A stretch of 64,000 nucleotides of DNA from an uncultured Alphaproteobacteria bacterium (lineage in GTDB: Bacteria > Pseudomonadota > Alphaproteobacteria > CAAHEQ01 > UBA3637). Below the pieces are notes generated by a model. That model made no database searches and was not told the DNA's origin. It was given only the letters and a program-made list of their open reading frames with translations. The stretch's first letter is position 1. Each line of letters opens with the position of its first letter. The position numbers and the translations under genes are program-made. The stretch is taken from the NCBI GenBank assembly GCA_944392125.1, contig CALXVP010000008.1, forward strand, positions 1-64,000. Direction: 5' to 3'. Of this stretch, positions 7,860-16,579 are shown in pieces.

Positions 7860-9079
7860 TCAAAAGTCCTTTTCGTTTTAATCTGCAATAACGGCAACAG
7901 ACCGAACAGCAAAACTCTTGTTTTCGTTTGACTGAGATTTTGTTTTATCCGCAACAGCGGAATAATTTTAAATAAAGAGTAAGTTATTTTCTGCCGTCGC
8001 TTGCTTGTTTTTATCTGAAACAACGGCACATAAAAAGCATAAACAGTTTTTTTATTTTGTTTAACTTTAAAATAAATCCCCGGAATACTTGTTTTTTGAT
8101 ACTGCTGTGGCTGGCGTTTTTTCTTAATACCGATATTTTTTGAATGCTGAAACATTGCCGGTTCTTCAATCCAATTTAATATCCGATATTTTTCTTCTTC
8201 CCATTTTTTATATCCCGAGCAAATATATTCATACGCTTGTTTTTGTATTTTTTCTGCTTCTGATGTATCAATCGGCTTCGGGTTTTGCGGATCATACAAA
8301 TACCCCGTATACCCATCTATAATATACTCGTTTGCCGTTGCTAAATTAGGCGCAATCACGCATCTGCCACATGCCATTGCTTCCAGCATAGACATCCCTA
8401 TACCCTCATACAAGCGTGGAGCGATAAAGAACGTTGCCGTTTCTATGCAACGGCGCATTTCTTCTTTCGTTTCAAACCAAACGGAATAAGTTGTTTTATC
8501 CATCCACGCTTGTGGCGGAATAAAAAATCGCGCGCCCGGATCAACGGCTTTATGCATGTGAATACAGTGAATATCCGTTTTTGCCAAAAGAGTTAAAACC
8601 GTTTCAATCGTTATATCTTCCGTTCGTTGCCAAAAAAATACCTTATGTTTATCACCCCATGTATCCACAACTTCGGGTTTAGGGAAATATTGAATATAGC
8701 GCGTTGAAAAACCAGCATTTTTTAATTCCGATTCCATTGTTTTGGAAAAACAAACAATCTGCGTTTGCCGATACTCGGGCCATTTCGGATGAGATAGCCC
8801 TGCATATACATATTGATCATACATCGGGAAATAAACTGATTTTTGAAACTGAATATATTTCTTTAATTTTTTCAGTGATGGCATTACTTGCCAAATGACT
8901 AACACATCGTAAGTTTTTTTCTCCAATTTTGCATACACATCATCGTCATCTTTTTGTGGATCAAAAAAGAAAAAATCCATATCATACTTTGTTTTTAAAA
9001 GATCAATAATAAAAAAAGATGATTTTGTTTTTAAATGATATGCGTGCCCGATAAAAAGCATTTTTTTTGTTTGTGTCAT
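7856..9079 (-). CDS. Family 1-type glycosyltransferase with repeated aromatic/basic tail
   Basis: A 407-residue GT-B protein, first gene of the glycan operon. The C-terminal Rossmann half has the typical donor-site segment YEGIGMSMLEAMACGRCVIA (about residues 221-240), where the E is the usual sugar-nucleotide contact. Residues 340-407 consist of about three degenerate 20-22-residue repeats with the core [LF]xxxPLLxIK (YVPLFQIKT, KIIPLLRIKQ, GLLPLLQIKT). Related repeats end the next gene. The donor and acceptor are not predictable. A TATAAT-like -10 lies at 9119-9124 on this strand, but I see no clear -35. Confidence 0.82.
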   Translation of the reverse strand: MTQTKKMLFIGHAYHLKTKSSFFIIDLLKTKYDMDFFFFDPQKDDDDVYAKLEKKTYDVLVIWQVMPSLKKLKKYIQFQKSVYFPMYDQYVYAGLSHPKWPEYRQTQIVCFSKTMESELKNAGFSTRYIQYFPKPEVVDTWGDKHKVFFWQRTEDITIETVLTLLAKTDIHCIHMHKAVDPGARFFIPPQAWMDKTTYSVWFETKEEMRRCIETATFFIAPRLYEGIGMSMLEAMACGRCVIAPNLATANEYIIDGYTGYLYDPQNPKPIDTSEAEKIQKQAYEYICSGYKKWEEEKYRILNWIEEPAMFQHSKNIGIKKKRQPQQYQKTSIPGIYFKVKQNKKTVYAFYVPLFQIKTSKRRQKITYSLFKIIPLLRIKQNLSQTKTRVLLFGLLPLLQIKTKRTFE

Positions 9080-9228
9080 CTGAATATATGCCTTTTTAAC
9101 CCAAATAATAACAATTCAATTATAATAAAATAACCTCGGTTAGCCGTTTTGCCGAAAACTTATCACATCATGCAAAATTTTACAACAAAAAACACGTTCT
9201 CAAAACAAAAATATATGCTACTTATCCC

Positions 9229-12213
9229 CTAAAACCATCGCCAATCCATACCGAACAATACTTGATAATCCGGTTTGGCATCGGCTTGATGTTCGGGGTT
9301 GAAACGAATACCGCTTTGCGCTTTCAATCGAACGGCGGGAGATAATGTGTAAACCCCGTATATGCCCGTATCCCATTCTCTTTTTGAGGAAGCCAAAGAA
9401 CCCGTTGCCGTATCAAAGTAAACGGTATCGGAATAATAATCGCGTCCGCTCGGCAGGCGGAATGTTGCCGTTCCCTTTTTCACGCGCAACGGAGAGGAAA
9501 CAAATAATCCGAAATAATCCGTCTCACTTGCATGCCAACGCGCATCAAACGCCACGCTTTCGCTATACAATCTGCTTGTTCTGGCATAGGCATTTAATTT
9601 TTGCGGGGGCGTCATTCCATAATAATAGCTACCCGATAAAGTTAATCGCTCTAACGCGTTAATCGTTGCCGTTAAGCCCATATAATACGTCTGCGCAGAA
9701 TCAATTTCAAACGCACCGCTACCTTGTAAACCCAATAAACTATCTTCTTCCCGCAGGGCTCCGCCCGTCATCTGCAACACAACATCTTTGAAGGGTTTAT
9801 ACGCCACGCCGCCTTGAAAAGACATCAATCGGCCTGCCTCATCCATTTGGTCTTCATTCGTTTTAAATAACGCATTTTTCCCTGTTGCAAAACCGAATGA
9901 CACATCAAATTTTTGGTTGAGTTGATATGTATTTTCAAATCCGTAAGCATCTTCCATGGCCGAAAACGGGTTGAGCGTAATCCGATCAAAGAAAGAACCG
10001 TTGCCGTATTGCGATTCTTCCGTAAAATACACCCGCATTTTGCTTGAATCAAATTGCCACGTAATGTCTGCCGAACCGATACCCGTTAAAGAATCTTTTT
10101 TCGCCGCCGTTGAAAATTGAAATGATAGCGGAGATCCTTCGTTGGCAATGCGTTGCACACTGTCAAACTTCATAAAGCGATGCAGTTGATTTTGGAAAAT
10201 CCGATAATCGCGCTCATTCGTTTGAATAACGGATTCGGTTGCAACATCAAACGCTCTGTCATATTTGTCCAACACGGAAATATGCGCGGGCAGTTGCGCC
10301 ATCACTTGCGCCATCGCCCGCGGAACGGATAAGCGCGAACCGCTTAACTCAATGCGTTCCCCACTCACGGCATTTGTGGTAGCCAATCCCGTCTGCCCGA
10401 CCGGTTTTGTGGCTGCATCTAAATTAAGCAACCCGTGTCCGAATTTAGAAGAATCACCTAAATCCGTTGCCGTTTCAAACAGCAATTCCGTTACGGATTC
10501 CGCCGTTAAATTCGGATAAGCACCCATGAGCAGTGCAACCGCACCGCTCACAACCGGCGTTGCCATAGATGTTCCCGACATACCCCCGTTCGCAGAGCCA
10601 CTGCCGATGGTTGAGACAATATTTGTCCCCGGCGCGGCAATACAATAATTAGAGGCAACACCGCATTGATTGGAATACGTTGCAAGTTGCGTCGGGTTAT
10701 CGGGATCAACCGCTACCACCACCATCATCACTTTTGATAATTCGGGATAATAAAGCCCGGCGCCCGCCTCTATACTGGGTTGAAACGCCGATTCGTTCCC
10801 TGCCGCCACAACAAAAACGGTTGTTTTCTTATCCGCCAATTCTTTATAGCCCGCCATATCCCCTGCCAGCAAAGAAGCATATTGAGAACGATTTGTGAGC
10901 GCCAATCTGGCATCATAGCCTGTTTCGGAGGCTGTTCCCAAACTTAAGTTAATCACTTTGGCACCGTTCTCCATTAAATAAGAAATCGGTTCACTCAGTC
11001 CCTCCAAAAAGCCGTATTTAACCGGCAAAATTTGGGCATTCGGCGCTACGCCGTGCATGCCGACACCATTCACATCTGCCGATATAATGCCGGCAACGTG
11101 TGTGCCGTGATTCGTGGTATCGCCGTTATTGGGATTCGGCGTTGTATCCGTTGCATTCCATGTATAATTTGCGGGGAATTGCGATGCCCAACTATTATAA
11201 TCGCTTTCACTGATTGCCCATTGAATATCACCTGTTTTCCCGTTGGCATCCACAAACGCCGCACCGCTTTGAAACCACCCGTCCACATATTTCCAACAAT
11301 TCGTTTTATGCGATGAATTGCAAGGACCGTATGCATAATTTCGCCCTTGCAGAATATGGCTTTTTAAATCATAATGTGTATTATAAATTCCCACATCAAT
11401 CATCCCGACCGTTACGTCCTTTAAGTTATGCGAAACGGTAATGTTCCCATCGGCATCTTGAACGCCCGTATAAAGTCGGGCATACGCGGCGGACGCGTTA
11501 ATCGGATCCAAAAATTTACCCCGTTGATATTCCGCCGTTTCAAAATAACTCGGAGAGAGTTGCACAAATGTTTGCCCCGGTTCGGGTTCAGGCTCCGGCT
11601 CAGGTGTCGGGTCGGGGTCAGGCGTGGGTTCAGGCTCCGGTTCGGGTGTCGGGTCCGGATTAGGTATTGGGTCAGGACTGGGCGTTGATGTTCCTTCATC
11701 CGAAGAATTGCCCGATTGGGTTGATGAGCCGGAACTGCCTCCACCGCCGCCACCGCCCGCCAAGGCCAATGCTACGGCGCCGACACCCACGGCACCGCCG
11801 ACACCCCACCATACCGGCGAAATACCCGTATCACTTTTGGCCACCGAAGCACCGGAGCGATATTTTAAAGACGCCATATACGATTTATACCGTTTATCAA
11901 AGGCTACTTTTTCAGCCATGGACATTTGTTGCACACAGGCATGCCGACGGTTGGCACCCGCCTGAGCCAGCAAACGAAACCCGATATAATCATTGCGCCG
12001 AATGGCCGTGCAAAGCGGGGTTTGCCCATAGGCATCGGTATAATCCAGCGAATGATATGTTTGATAAAATTGTCTTAATCCGGACGCATTTCTCTGCCGA
12101 ACTAACGCGTCAACGGTTTGATAAGCCGAGTAAGAATACGCCCCCTGTCCGTAAGCCGACGGGATTAGAAAAGAAAAGATAAGGCATCCGCAAAGTATCC
12201 GCCGTATCCACAT
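9229..12213 (-). CDS. Subtilisin-family (S8) autotransporter serine protease with N-terminal ankyrin-like region
   Basis: A 994-residue protein from the ATG at 12213, chosen because GGGAGGT lies 9 bases upstream and a promoter (12263-12291) excludes the longer frame start at 12303. Order: signal peptide (1-23), ankyrin-like segment (about 40-95), a hydrophobic segment and Gly run (131-160), a Pro/Asp/Glu linker (178-213), the S8 domain with triad D273, H372, S549 and oxyanion N473, and a C-terminal beta-barrel ending in Trp-Arg-Trp-Phe as outer-membrane barrels do. It is probably secreted through its own barrel and anchored or released at the cell surface. The ankyrin-like N-terminus is unusual for the class. 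Confidence 0.9.
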   Translation of the reverse strand: MWIRRILCGCLIFSFLIPSAYGQGAYSYSAYQTVDALVRQRNASGLRQFYQTYHSLDYTDAYGQTPLCTAIRRNDYIGFRLLAQAGANRRHACVQQMSMAEKVAFDKRYKSYMASLKYRSGASVAKSDTGISPVWWGVGGAVGVGAVALALAGGGGGGGSSGSSTQSGNSSDEGTSTPSPDPIPNPDPTPEPEPEPTPDPDPTPEPEPEPEPGQTFVQLSPSYFETAEYQRGKFLDPINASAAYARLYTGVQDADGNITVSHNLKDVTVGMIDVGIYNTHYDLKSHILQGRNYAYGPCNSSHKTNCWKYVDGWFQSGAAFVDANGKTGDIQWAISESDYNSWASQFPANYTWNATDTTPNPNNGDTTNHGTHVAGIISADVNGVGMHGVAPNAQILPVKYGFLEGLSEPISYLMENGAKVINLSLGTASETGYDARLALTNRSQYASLLAGDMAGYKELADKKTTVFVVAAGNESAFQPSIEAGAGLYYPELSKVMMVVVAVDPDNPTQLATYSNQCGVASNYCIAAPGTNIVSTIGSGSANGGMSGTSMATPVVSGAVALLMGAYPNLTAESVTELLFETATDLGDSSKFGHGLLNLDAATKPVGQTGLATTNAVSGERIELSGSRLSVPRAMAQVMAQLPAHISVLDKYDRAFDVATESVIQTNERDYRIFQNQLHRFMKFDSVQRIANEGSPLSFQFSTAAKKDSLTGIGSADITWQFDSSKMRVYFTEESQYGNGSFFDRITLNPFSAMEDAYGFENTYQLNQKFDVSFGFATGKNALFKTNEDQMDEAGRLMSFQGGVAYKPFKDVVLQMTGGALREEDSLLGLQGSGAFEIDSAQTYYMGLTATINALERLTLSGSYYYGMTPPQKLNAYARTSRLYSESVAFDARWHASETDYFGLFVSSPLRVKKGTATFRLPSGRDYYSDTVYFDTATGSLASSKREWDTGIYGVYTLSPAVRLKAQSGIRFNPEHQADAKPDYQVLFGMDWRWF

Positions 12214-12262
12214 TTTTCGATAACCTCCCATCCGATAGCCCGTCCAATCGTTTATTGACATT

Positions 12263-12291
12263 AGTTTACCAAAAAATTGCCTTAAAAGCAA
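12263..12291 (-). promoter_or_regulatory. Sigma70-like promoter of the subtilisin autotransporter
   Basis: On the minus strand TTGCTT (12291-12286) and TAAACT (12268-12263) are separated by 17 bases. Transcription would begin about 43 bases before the ATG at 12213. Confidence 0.65.
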
Positions 12292-12329
12292 TCTTTTTTC
12301 CACACATTCCGATATAATTCATAATTTTT

Positions 12330-12358
12330 TTGACAAGATAAGCATTTTCTGCTATAAA
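12330..12358 (+). promoter_or_regulatory. Sigma70-like promoter of rlmB
   Basis: TTGACA (12330-12335) and TATAAA (12353-12358) with a 17-base spacer, a near-perfect consensus about 50 bases ahead of the rlmB ATG. Confidence 0.85.
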
Positions 12359-12408
12359 GACAGCCATAAAAGGTTTGATATTCATAACATTATCAACGGA
12401 GTCAACAA

Positions 12409-13188
12409 ATGGGAACAAAGCACCCAAAACACGAAGCCGTTTCGGCGCGACAAAAAGGTGGGAACACCACCGTTTTCTTATACGGCAAACACCCCGTTAC
12501 GCTGGCTTTATCCAACCCACGGCGGGAAATTTCGGAAATTTATATGGTCAAAGGGGCATTGGAGAGTGTGCGCATTCCACCCGAGATCCCCACGCATATC
12601 GTTCCGCGCGAACGGTTAGATGCGCTGGTCGGGAAAAATGCGGTTCATCAAGGCATTGTTGCCAAAGGAACGGCATTGGCGCCGTTCACGTTGGAAGATT
12701 TAATCAATGAAACGGTCTCGCGCAAGAAAACGCTGATTGTGGCCTTGGATCAAGTCAGCGATCCGCATAATATCGGAGCCATTTTACGTTCGGCAACCGC
12801 CTTTTTCGCGTCGGCGGTTATTGTGCCGGAAGCCGGCAGTCCCGATGAAACGGGCGTGTTGGCCAAATCCGCCAGCGGGGCATTGGAGCTTACGCCGTAT
12901 ATTCGTGTTCCCAATTTATCACGGGCGTTGGACATGTTAAAAAAGAACGGATTTTGGTGTATCGGTCTGGATGGCTATGCCACCCACTCCGTTTTTGAAA
13001 CAAAACTCCCCGATAAATGTGTGCTCGTTATGGGCTCGGAGGGCGACGGATTACGTCGCTTAACAGCGGAAAAATGCGATGATACCGTTAAATTGCCGAT
13101 GGATACCCGTGTGGAGAGTTTAAACGTATCCAACGCATGCGCCGTGGCACTTTATGAATGGAATAGACAACATCACACACAAAAATAA
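12409..13188 (+). CDS. rlmB: TrmH/RlmB-type 23S rRNA guanosine 2'-O-methyltransferase
   Basis: A 259-residue SPOUT methyltransferase. A small N-terminal RNA-binding domain begins VFLYGKHPVTLAL, and the three trefoil-knot motifs follow: LDQVSDPHNIGAILRSATAF (motif 1), LVMGSEGDGLRRL (motif 2) and ESLNVSNACAVALYEW (motif 3). The family modifies G2251 of 23S rRNA (RlmB) or related sites with S-adenosylmethionine. Length and motifs are normal. The gene has its own strong promoter and is followed 11 bases later by an mTERF-like gene, so the two are likely one transcript. Confidence 0.9.
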   Translation: MGTKHPKHEAVSARQKGGNTTVFLYGKHPVTLALSNPRREISEIYMVKGALESVRIPPEIPTHIVPRERLDALVGKNAVHQGIVAKGTALAPFTLEDLINETVSRKKTLIVALDQVSDPHNIGAILRSATAFFASAVIVPEAGSPDETGVLAKSASGALELTPYIRVPNLSRALDMLKKNGFWCIGLDGYATHSVFETKLPDKCVLVMGSEGDGLRRLTAEKCDDTVKLPMDTRVESLNVSNACAVALYEWNRQHHTQK

Positions 13189-13199
13189 GAACAATCACC

Positions 13200-14168
13200 A
13201 TGTCAACGCAAACACAACCCACAAAACAAGAAATTGTTTCCGTTTTTCAAGAATTGGGATTTTCCGATTCGCAAATTGAAAAAATGATGACGGAGCGCAT
13301 TGAACGCACCGATACGGCGCTCCCCTTCCAACGCATTGATATTCGCAAACGGTATGCGGAATATCGGCAAATCTTTGCACCGTATGGAATCACAACGCCA
13401 CAATTAAATGAGATATTAAGTACGGGAATCATGTTTTCTTTTGATCCGCGACAGTATAAACAACTCTTTCATTTCGTTGAGGGAACGGGTATGCCCGTCA
13501 GCGATTTCTTAAAGTTAACCCAAACGCCGAACGGACGCACTGTGTTAGCGCGTTCCCCGCATGTTATCATTCGCAATACGCAAACAATGGCGAAACTTTT
13601 ATCTCCTTACGGGGTTGACGAAAAAACCTGGCTTAAAATGAGCCTGAAACGCCCCTCTATTTTAAAGCAACCGCCTGCATATTTAATGAACAATCTGCAA
13701 CAGATGGGAAACTTTGTTGCGCAATTCGGGTTTTCGGAAAAACAATGGGTTCAAACGGCACTCCGATACCCGTTGATGATGGATAGAAATGTGGAAACCT
13801 TAAAAAAGAAGCATGCCGAAATGTGCGTCTTTTTGGCGAATTATGGCGTATCGCCGACGGAGTGGACACAAGCGTGCTTAAAGACTCCGCAAATGCTTTA
13901 TCTTGATTCCGCCTATATTCAAAAACGGTTTCAGTTTTTTATGCAGGCTTATCAAAACGGTGAATTTATCTTTACAACGCAAAAAGAGCAAAATATGCCT
14001 TATTTGATTCATTCCTTGCTCAACTCACCGCAGTATTTATGCTACGGAGACGATAACTTAAAATTACGGCAAGATTATATGGATTATATGAATCAAACAA
14101 ACAGGCAGGCAACATCGGCCGTTTTGTATCTGACAAAAGCAAAATTGCAACAACTCATGCAAAAATAA
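13200..14168 (+). CDS. Helical-repeat protein resembling mTERF repeats, unknown function
   Basis: A 322-residue protein with no signal peptide or membrane helix. From about residue 60 to 265 it holds at least three, perhaps five, repeats of about 40 residues. Each has a helix ending in (S/Q/N)-(P/F)-Y-G-(V/F), a Trp-containing helix (EKTWLKM, EKQWVQT, PTEWTQA) and a P-x-(I/M)-(L/M) turn (RPSILKQ, YPLMMDR, TPQMLYL). This spacing resembles mitochondrial transcription termination factor (mTERF) repeats, a nucleic-acid-binding fold best known in eukaryotes. The assignment is by pattern only. Position directly after rlmB would suit an RNA-related role. Confidence 0.6.
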   Translation: MSTQTQPTKQEIVSVFQELGFSDSQIEKMMTERIERTDTALPFQRIDIRKRYAEYRQIFAPYGITTPQLNEILSTGIMFSFDPRQYKQLFHFVEGTGMPVSDFLKLTQTPNGRTVLARSPHVIIRNTQTMAKLLSPYGVDEKTWLKMSLKRPSILKQPPAYLMNNLQQMGNFVAQFGFSEKQWVQTALRYPLMMDRNVETLKKKHAEMCVFLANYGVSPTEWTQACLKTPQMLYLDSAYIQKRFQFFMQAYQNGEFIFTTQKEQNMPYLIHSLLNSPQYLCYGDDNLKLRQDYMDYMNQTNRQATSAVLYLTKAKLQQLMQK

Positions 14169-14486
14169 TCGCTTCTTTTTTATGATGGCACGCGTGTGGC
14201 GTTATATCAATCGGCTCAGCCGATTCGGGATACGGTGTATTTATACCGAATCCGGCACTTTGATTCTGATTATTTTTTTAACCGACATTTTCCCCAAAAG
14301 CGATTGACCAGAGCAAACACTCTTTGCAAGGTGTTTTTATTTGATTGATGAAAGGAAATTGATAAAAGGAATACACACCCGTTCCGATTGATAACGGTGC
14401 AAAATGGTGCAAAGCCGATATAAAGGCAAATCTAAAAAAGCAGATATAAAAAATCCCCTCAAATAAGGGGGATGTTTTTATTGTTC
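14169..14486. other. Intergenic region between two convergent genes
   Basis: No credible gene. It holds a short inverted repeat ATCGGCTCAGCCGAT near 14208, a weak plus-strand hairpin (AACACT...GGTGTT then T-rich, about 14317-14340) that may end the rlmB transcript, and the rpmJ terminator. Confidence 0.5.
14453..14473 (-). terminator. Terminator of rpmJ
   Basis: ATCCCC (14453-14458) pairs with GGGGAT (14468-14473). On the minus strand the stem is followed by a U run (plus-strand A run at 14447-14453). It lies 14 bases after the rpmJ stop. Confidence 0.75.
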
Positions 14487-14612
14487 TTAACCTTGCCTGG
14501 CCTTCAATTTCGGCTTCAACTTGTTAATAACATAAACCCGACCTTTGCGACGGACAATCTTGCAGTTCTTATCGCGCGCTTTGGCAGATTTCAATGAGCA
14601 ACGAACTTTCAT
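14487..14612 (-). CDS. rpmJ: 50S ribosomal protein L36
   Basis: A 41-residue basic protein starting [11 protein letters not shown]. The family's zinc-ribbon positions are degenerate: the sequence keeps Cys at 5 and 17 but lacks the full C-C-C-H set, which marks the zinc-independent (C-minus type) L36 common in alphaproteobacteria. The C-terminal [18 protein letters not shown] is typical. It is a structural protein of the large ribosomal subunit. The gene is monocistronic with an excellent promoter and its own terminator. A ribosome binding site GGAAG sits before the ATG. Confidence 0.93.
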   Translation of the reverse strand: MKVRCSLKSAKARDKNCKIVRRKGRVYVINKLKPKLKARQG

Positions 14613-14653
14613 GGAGTCTTCCTTTCTTTCAAAATAGTGTGAATATTGACGTT

Positions 14654-14682
14654 AATATACAGAAATAAAATTGACTTGTCAA
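14654..14682 (-). promoter_or_regulatory. Sigma70-like promoter of rpmJ
   Basis: Minus strand TTGACA (14682-14677) and TATATT (14659-14654), spacer 17 bases, about 42 bases before the rpmJ start codon. Confidence 0.85.
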
Positions 14683-14702
14683 GCACTTTTTTTACTTTCC
14701 GT

Positions 14703-16250
14703 TCATTTTTTCCGCCTCGGGCGTGTCCAAAAAATCCCGAGCAGGCATAAAACAAACAGCGGTATATTCCCAAACAGGGCATAAAACGTAGCGCCCACTG
14801 CACGCGGTAGTAGCGAATCCAAAACGCCCTGCGTGCCGAGCGGAAGCGTTTTTAAGAGGCGCCCGTAGGAATCAATCACGGCGCTGATTCCCGTATTGGC
14901 CACGCGCACAACCGGCATTCCCTCTTCCACGGCGCGTAATTGCGCCATACCTAAATGTTGATACGGACCGGCCGAAAGACCATACCATCCGTCATTCGTC
15001 ACATTAATTATCCAATCCGGGCGTTTCGGCTCATCGGACACAACGGCACGCGGAAAAATAATTTCATAACAAACAAGCAGTGAGGCCGGCGGGGCTTTGG
15101 GAATATGCCGAGTCGCAGGGCCGTTGCCGGCGACGAAATCCGCACTGATCGGCACAACTTTATCCAACGGTAACCACCCGCGCAACGGCACATACTCCCC
15201 AAACGGAACCAGATGCGATTTATCGGCATAACTTGTGATATTCGCCATATCATCTATGATAAAAATACTGTTTGCCAACTGTCGCTTTTCGGCATTCACC
15301 ACACGCATTGCGCCCGTTATTAACGTGGCATTTTGGCGGACGGCACCCATCAAGCGCAACCGTTCGCTTTCGTTCAATTCCAGTAAAAACGGCACGGCCG
15401 TTTCGGGCCAAATTACGTGTGTAATGTTATCATTATCTTCCCGCGAAAGCCGAATCAGGGTTGATAAATTTTCATCGGCCCGTTGCGGATTCCATTTGAG
15501 CGTTTGCATAATGTTCGGCTGAACCAAACGCAACCGCACGCCGAATACATCTTCGGGCACGGCTTGATATAACCGCAACCACCCGCCGAAAAGCACAATG
15601 CCCCAAACAACCACCATAATGCCGAGCGGTTTATATCGTGGTAATAGCGCCGGCGCCGTCAATAATAAAACGGTTATCAGCGAAAGGCCGTAAACACCCA
15701 TCACGGAGGCAAATTGCAAAACAAGGGGCGAATCCGTCCATACCGCTCCGATTAAATTCCACGGGAAGCCCGTTAAAAACCAAGAGCGAATCCACTCAAA
15801 CAAAACAAACCAACACGCAAAAGCCACCCACCGTTTAACACCGGCCGGGGCAAATGAAGCCAACCAGGCGGGGAATAAGAAAAACAAGCCCATAAATAAG
15901 CCCAAGCCCGCCAACGCCGGCAGAATAAAAACGGCAAAAGCCCCGTTATCAATCATCAACGCATTGGAAACCCATGCGAGCGAAACCGCGCCCATGCCGA
16001 AACCGAACAAAAACCCGAAAAGCGCACTTTGTTTTTTAGAAGCAGACCCGTTTAACAACACCATTAAAAGAATAAACCCCGCCAAAAGGCCGATTCGGTT
16101 CAATGCGGGGGCAAAAGCAAAGGCGCCGACGGCACCGCCCGCCAAACACATAACCGCCCGCCAAAAAAGCGATAAATGCGTTATTTTTTCAAAAAATTGC
16201 ATTGTTTTTTGATTGAAAAAGTGAAGAATATACCTAATTTTTTTCATCAT
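14703..16250 (-). CDS. lnt: Apolipoprotein N-acyltransferase
   Basis: A 515-residue inner-membrane enzyme that adds the third acyl chain to the N-terminal Cys of lipoproteins. The N-terminal third is a bundle of membrane helices and a nitrilase-fold domain follows. The catalytic triad is visible as Glu in VIWPETAVPF, Lys in YADKSHLVPFGEYVPL, and Cys in LLVCYEIIFPRAV. A last membrane helix lies near the C-terminus. Size matches the family. The start chosen is the first of two consecutive Met codons; the ribosome binding site is weak, so it may lie slightly downstream. The following 329 bases upstream of it hold no gene. Confidence 0.95.
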   Translation of the reverse strand: MMKKIRYILHFFNQKTMQFFEKITHLSLFWRAVMCLAGGAVGAFAFAPALNRIGLLAGFILLMVLLNGSASKKQSALFGFLFGFGMGAVSLAWVSNALMIDNGAFAVFILPALAGLGLFMGLFFLFPAWLASFAPAGVKRWVAFACWFVLFEWIRSWFLTGFPWNLIGAVWTDSPLVLQFASVMGVYGLSLITVLLLTAPALLPRYKPLGIMVVVWGIVLFGGWLRLYQAVPEDVFGVRLRLVQPNIMQTLKWNPQRADENLSTLIRLSREDNDNITHVIWPETAVPFLLELNESERLRLMGAVRQNATLITGAMRVVNAEKRQLANSIFIIDDMANITSYADKSHLVPFGEYVPLRGWLPLDKVVPISADFVAGNGPATRHIPKAPPASLLVCYEIIFPRAVVSDEPKRPDWIINVTNDGWYGLSAGPYQHLGMAQLRAVEEGMPVVRVANTGISAVIDSYGRLLKTLPLGTQGVLDSLLPRAVGATFYALFGNIPLFVLCLLGIFWTRPRRKK

Positions 16251-16579
16251 ATTTGCCCGACAGTCCTTATTTCATGAGTCTGAATTGAATGCGAAAACGC
16301 ACCTTTATGCTAAACCGATTTTTATTTCGCTTTTATATGTATCAAAAAAAATCGCGGAATACAACCCTTTTAAGCAGGCTTTTTGTTTAACCTGATTTAA
16401 CCGTTCTTCCACCGATTTTCGCCGAGCCGACTCCGTCCATACACGTTTGCAACCTCAAAGCACGCCGACGGCATCGCACATTCTGCACGTTATCTGCCTC
16501 TCTTGCATGGCATTTAACCATAGCATTTAACGAATGCCCCTCGCTCAAAACAAAAGTATTTTTGCAAAGAAAAAGTATT
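16251..16579. other. Intergenic region upstream of lnt
   Basis: I see no convincing gene, RNA or terminator here. A 73-codon frame on the minus strand (16387-16608) overlaps the end of the DUF192 gene, lacks a ribosome binding site and has no recognisable composition. Confidence 0.4.
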
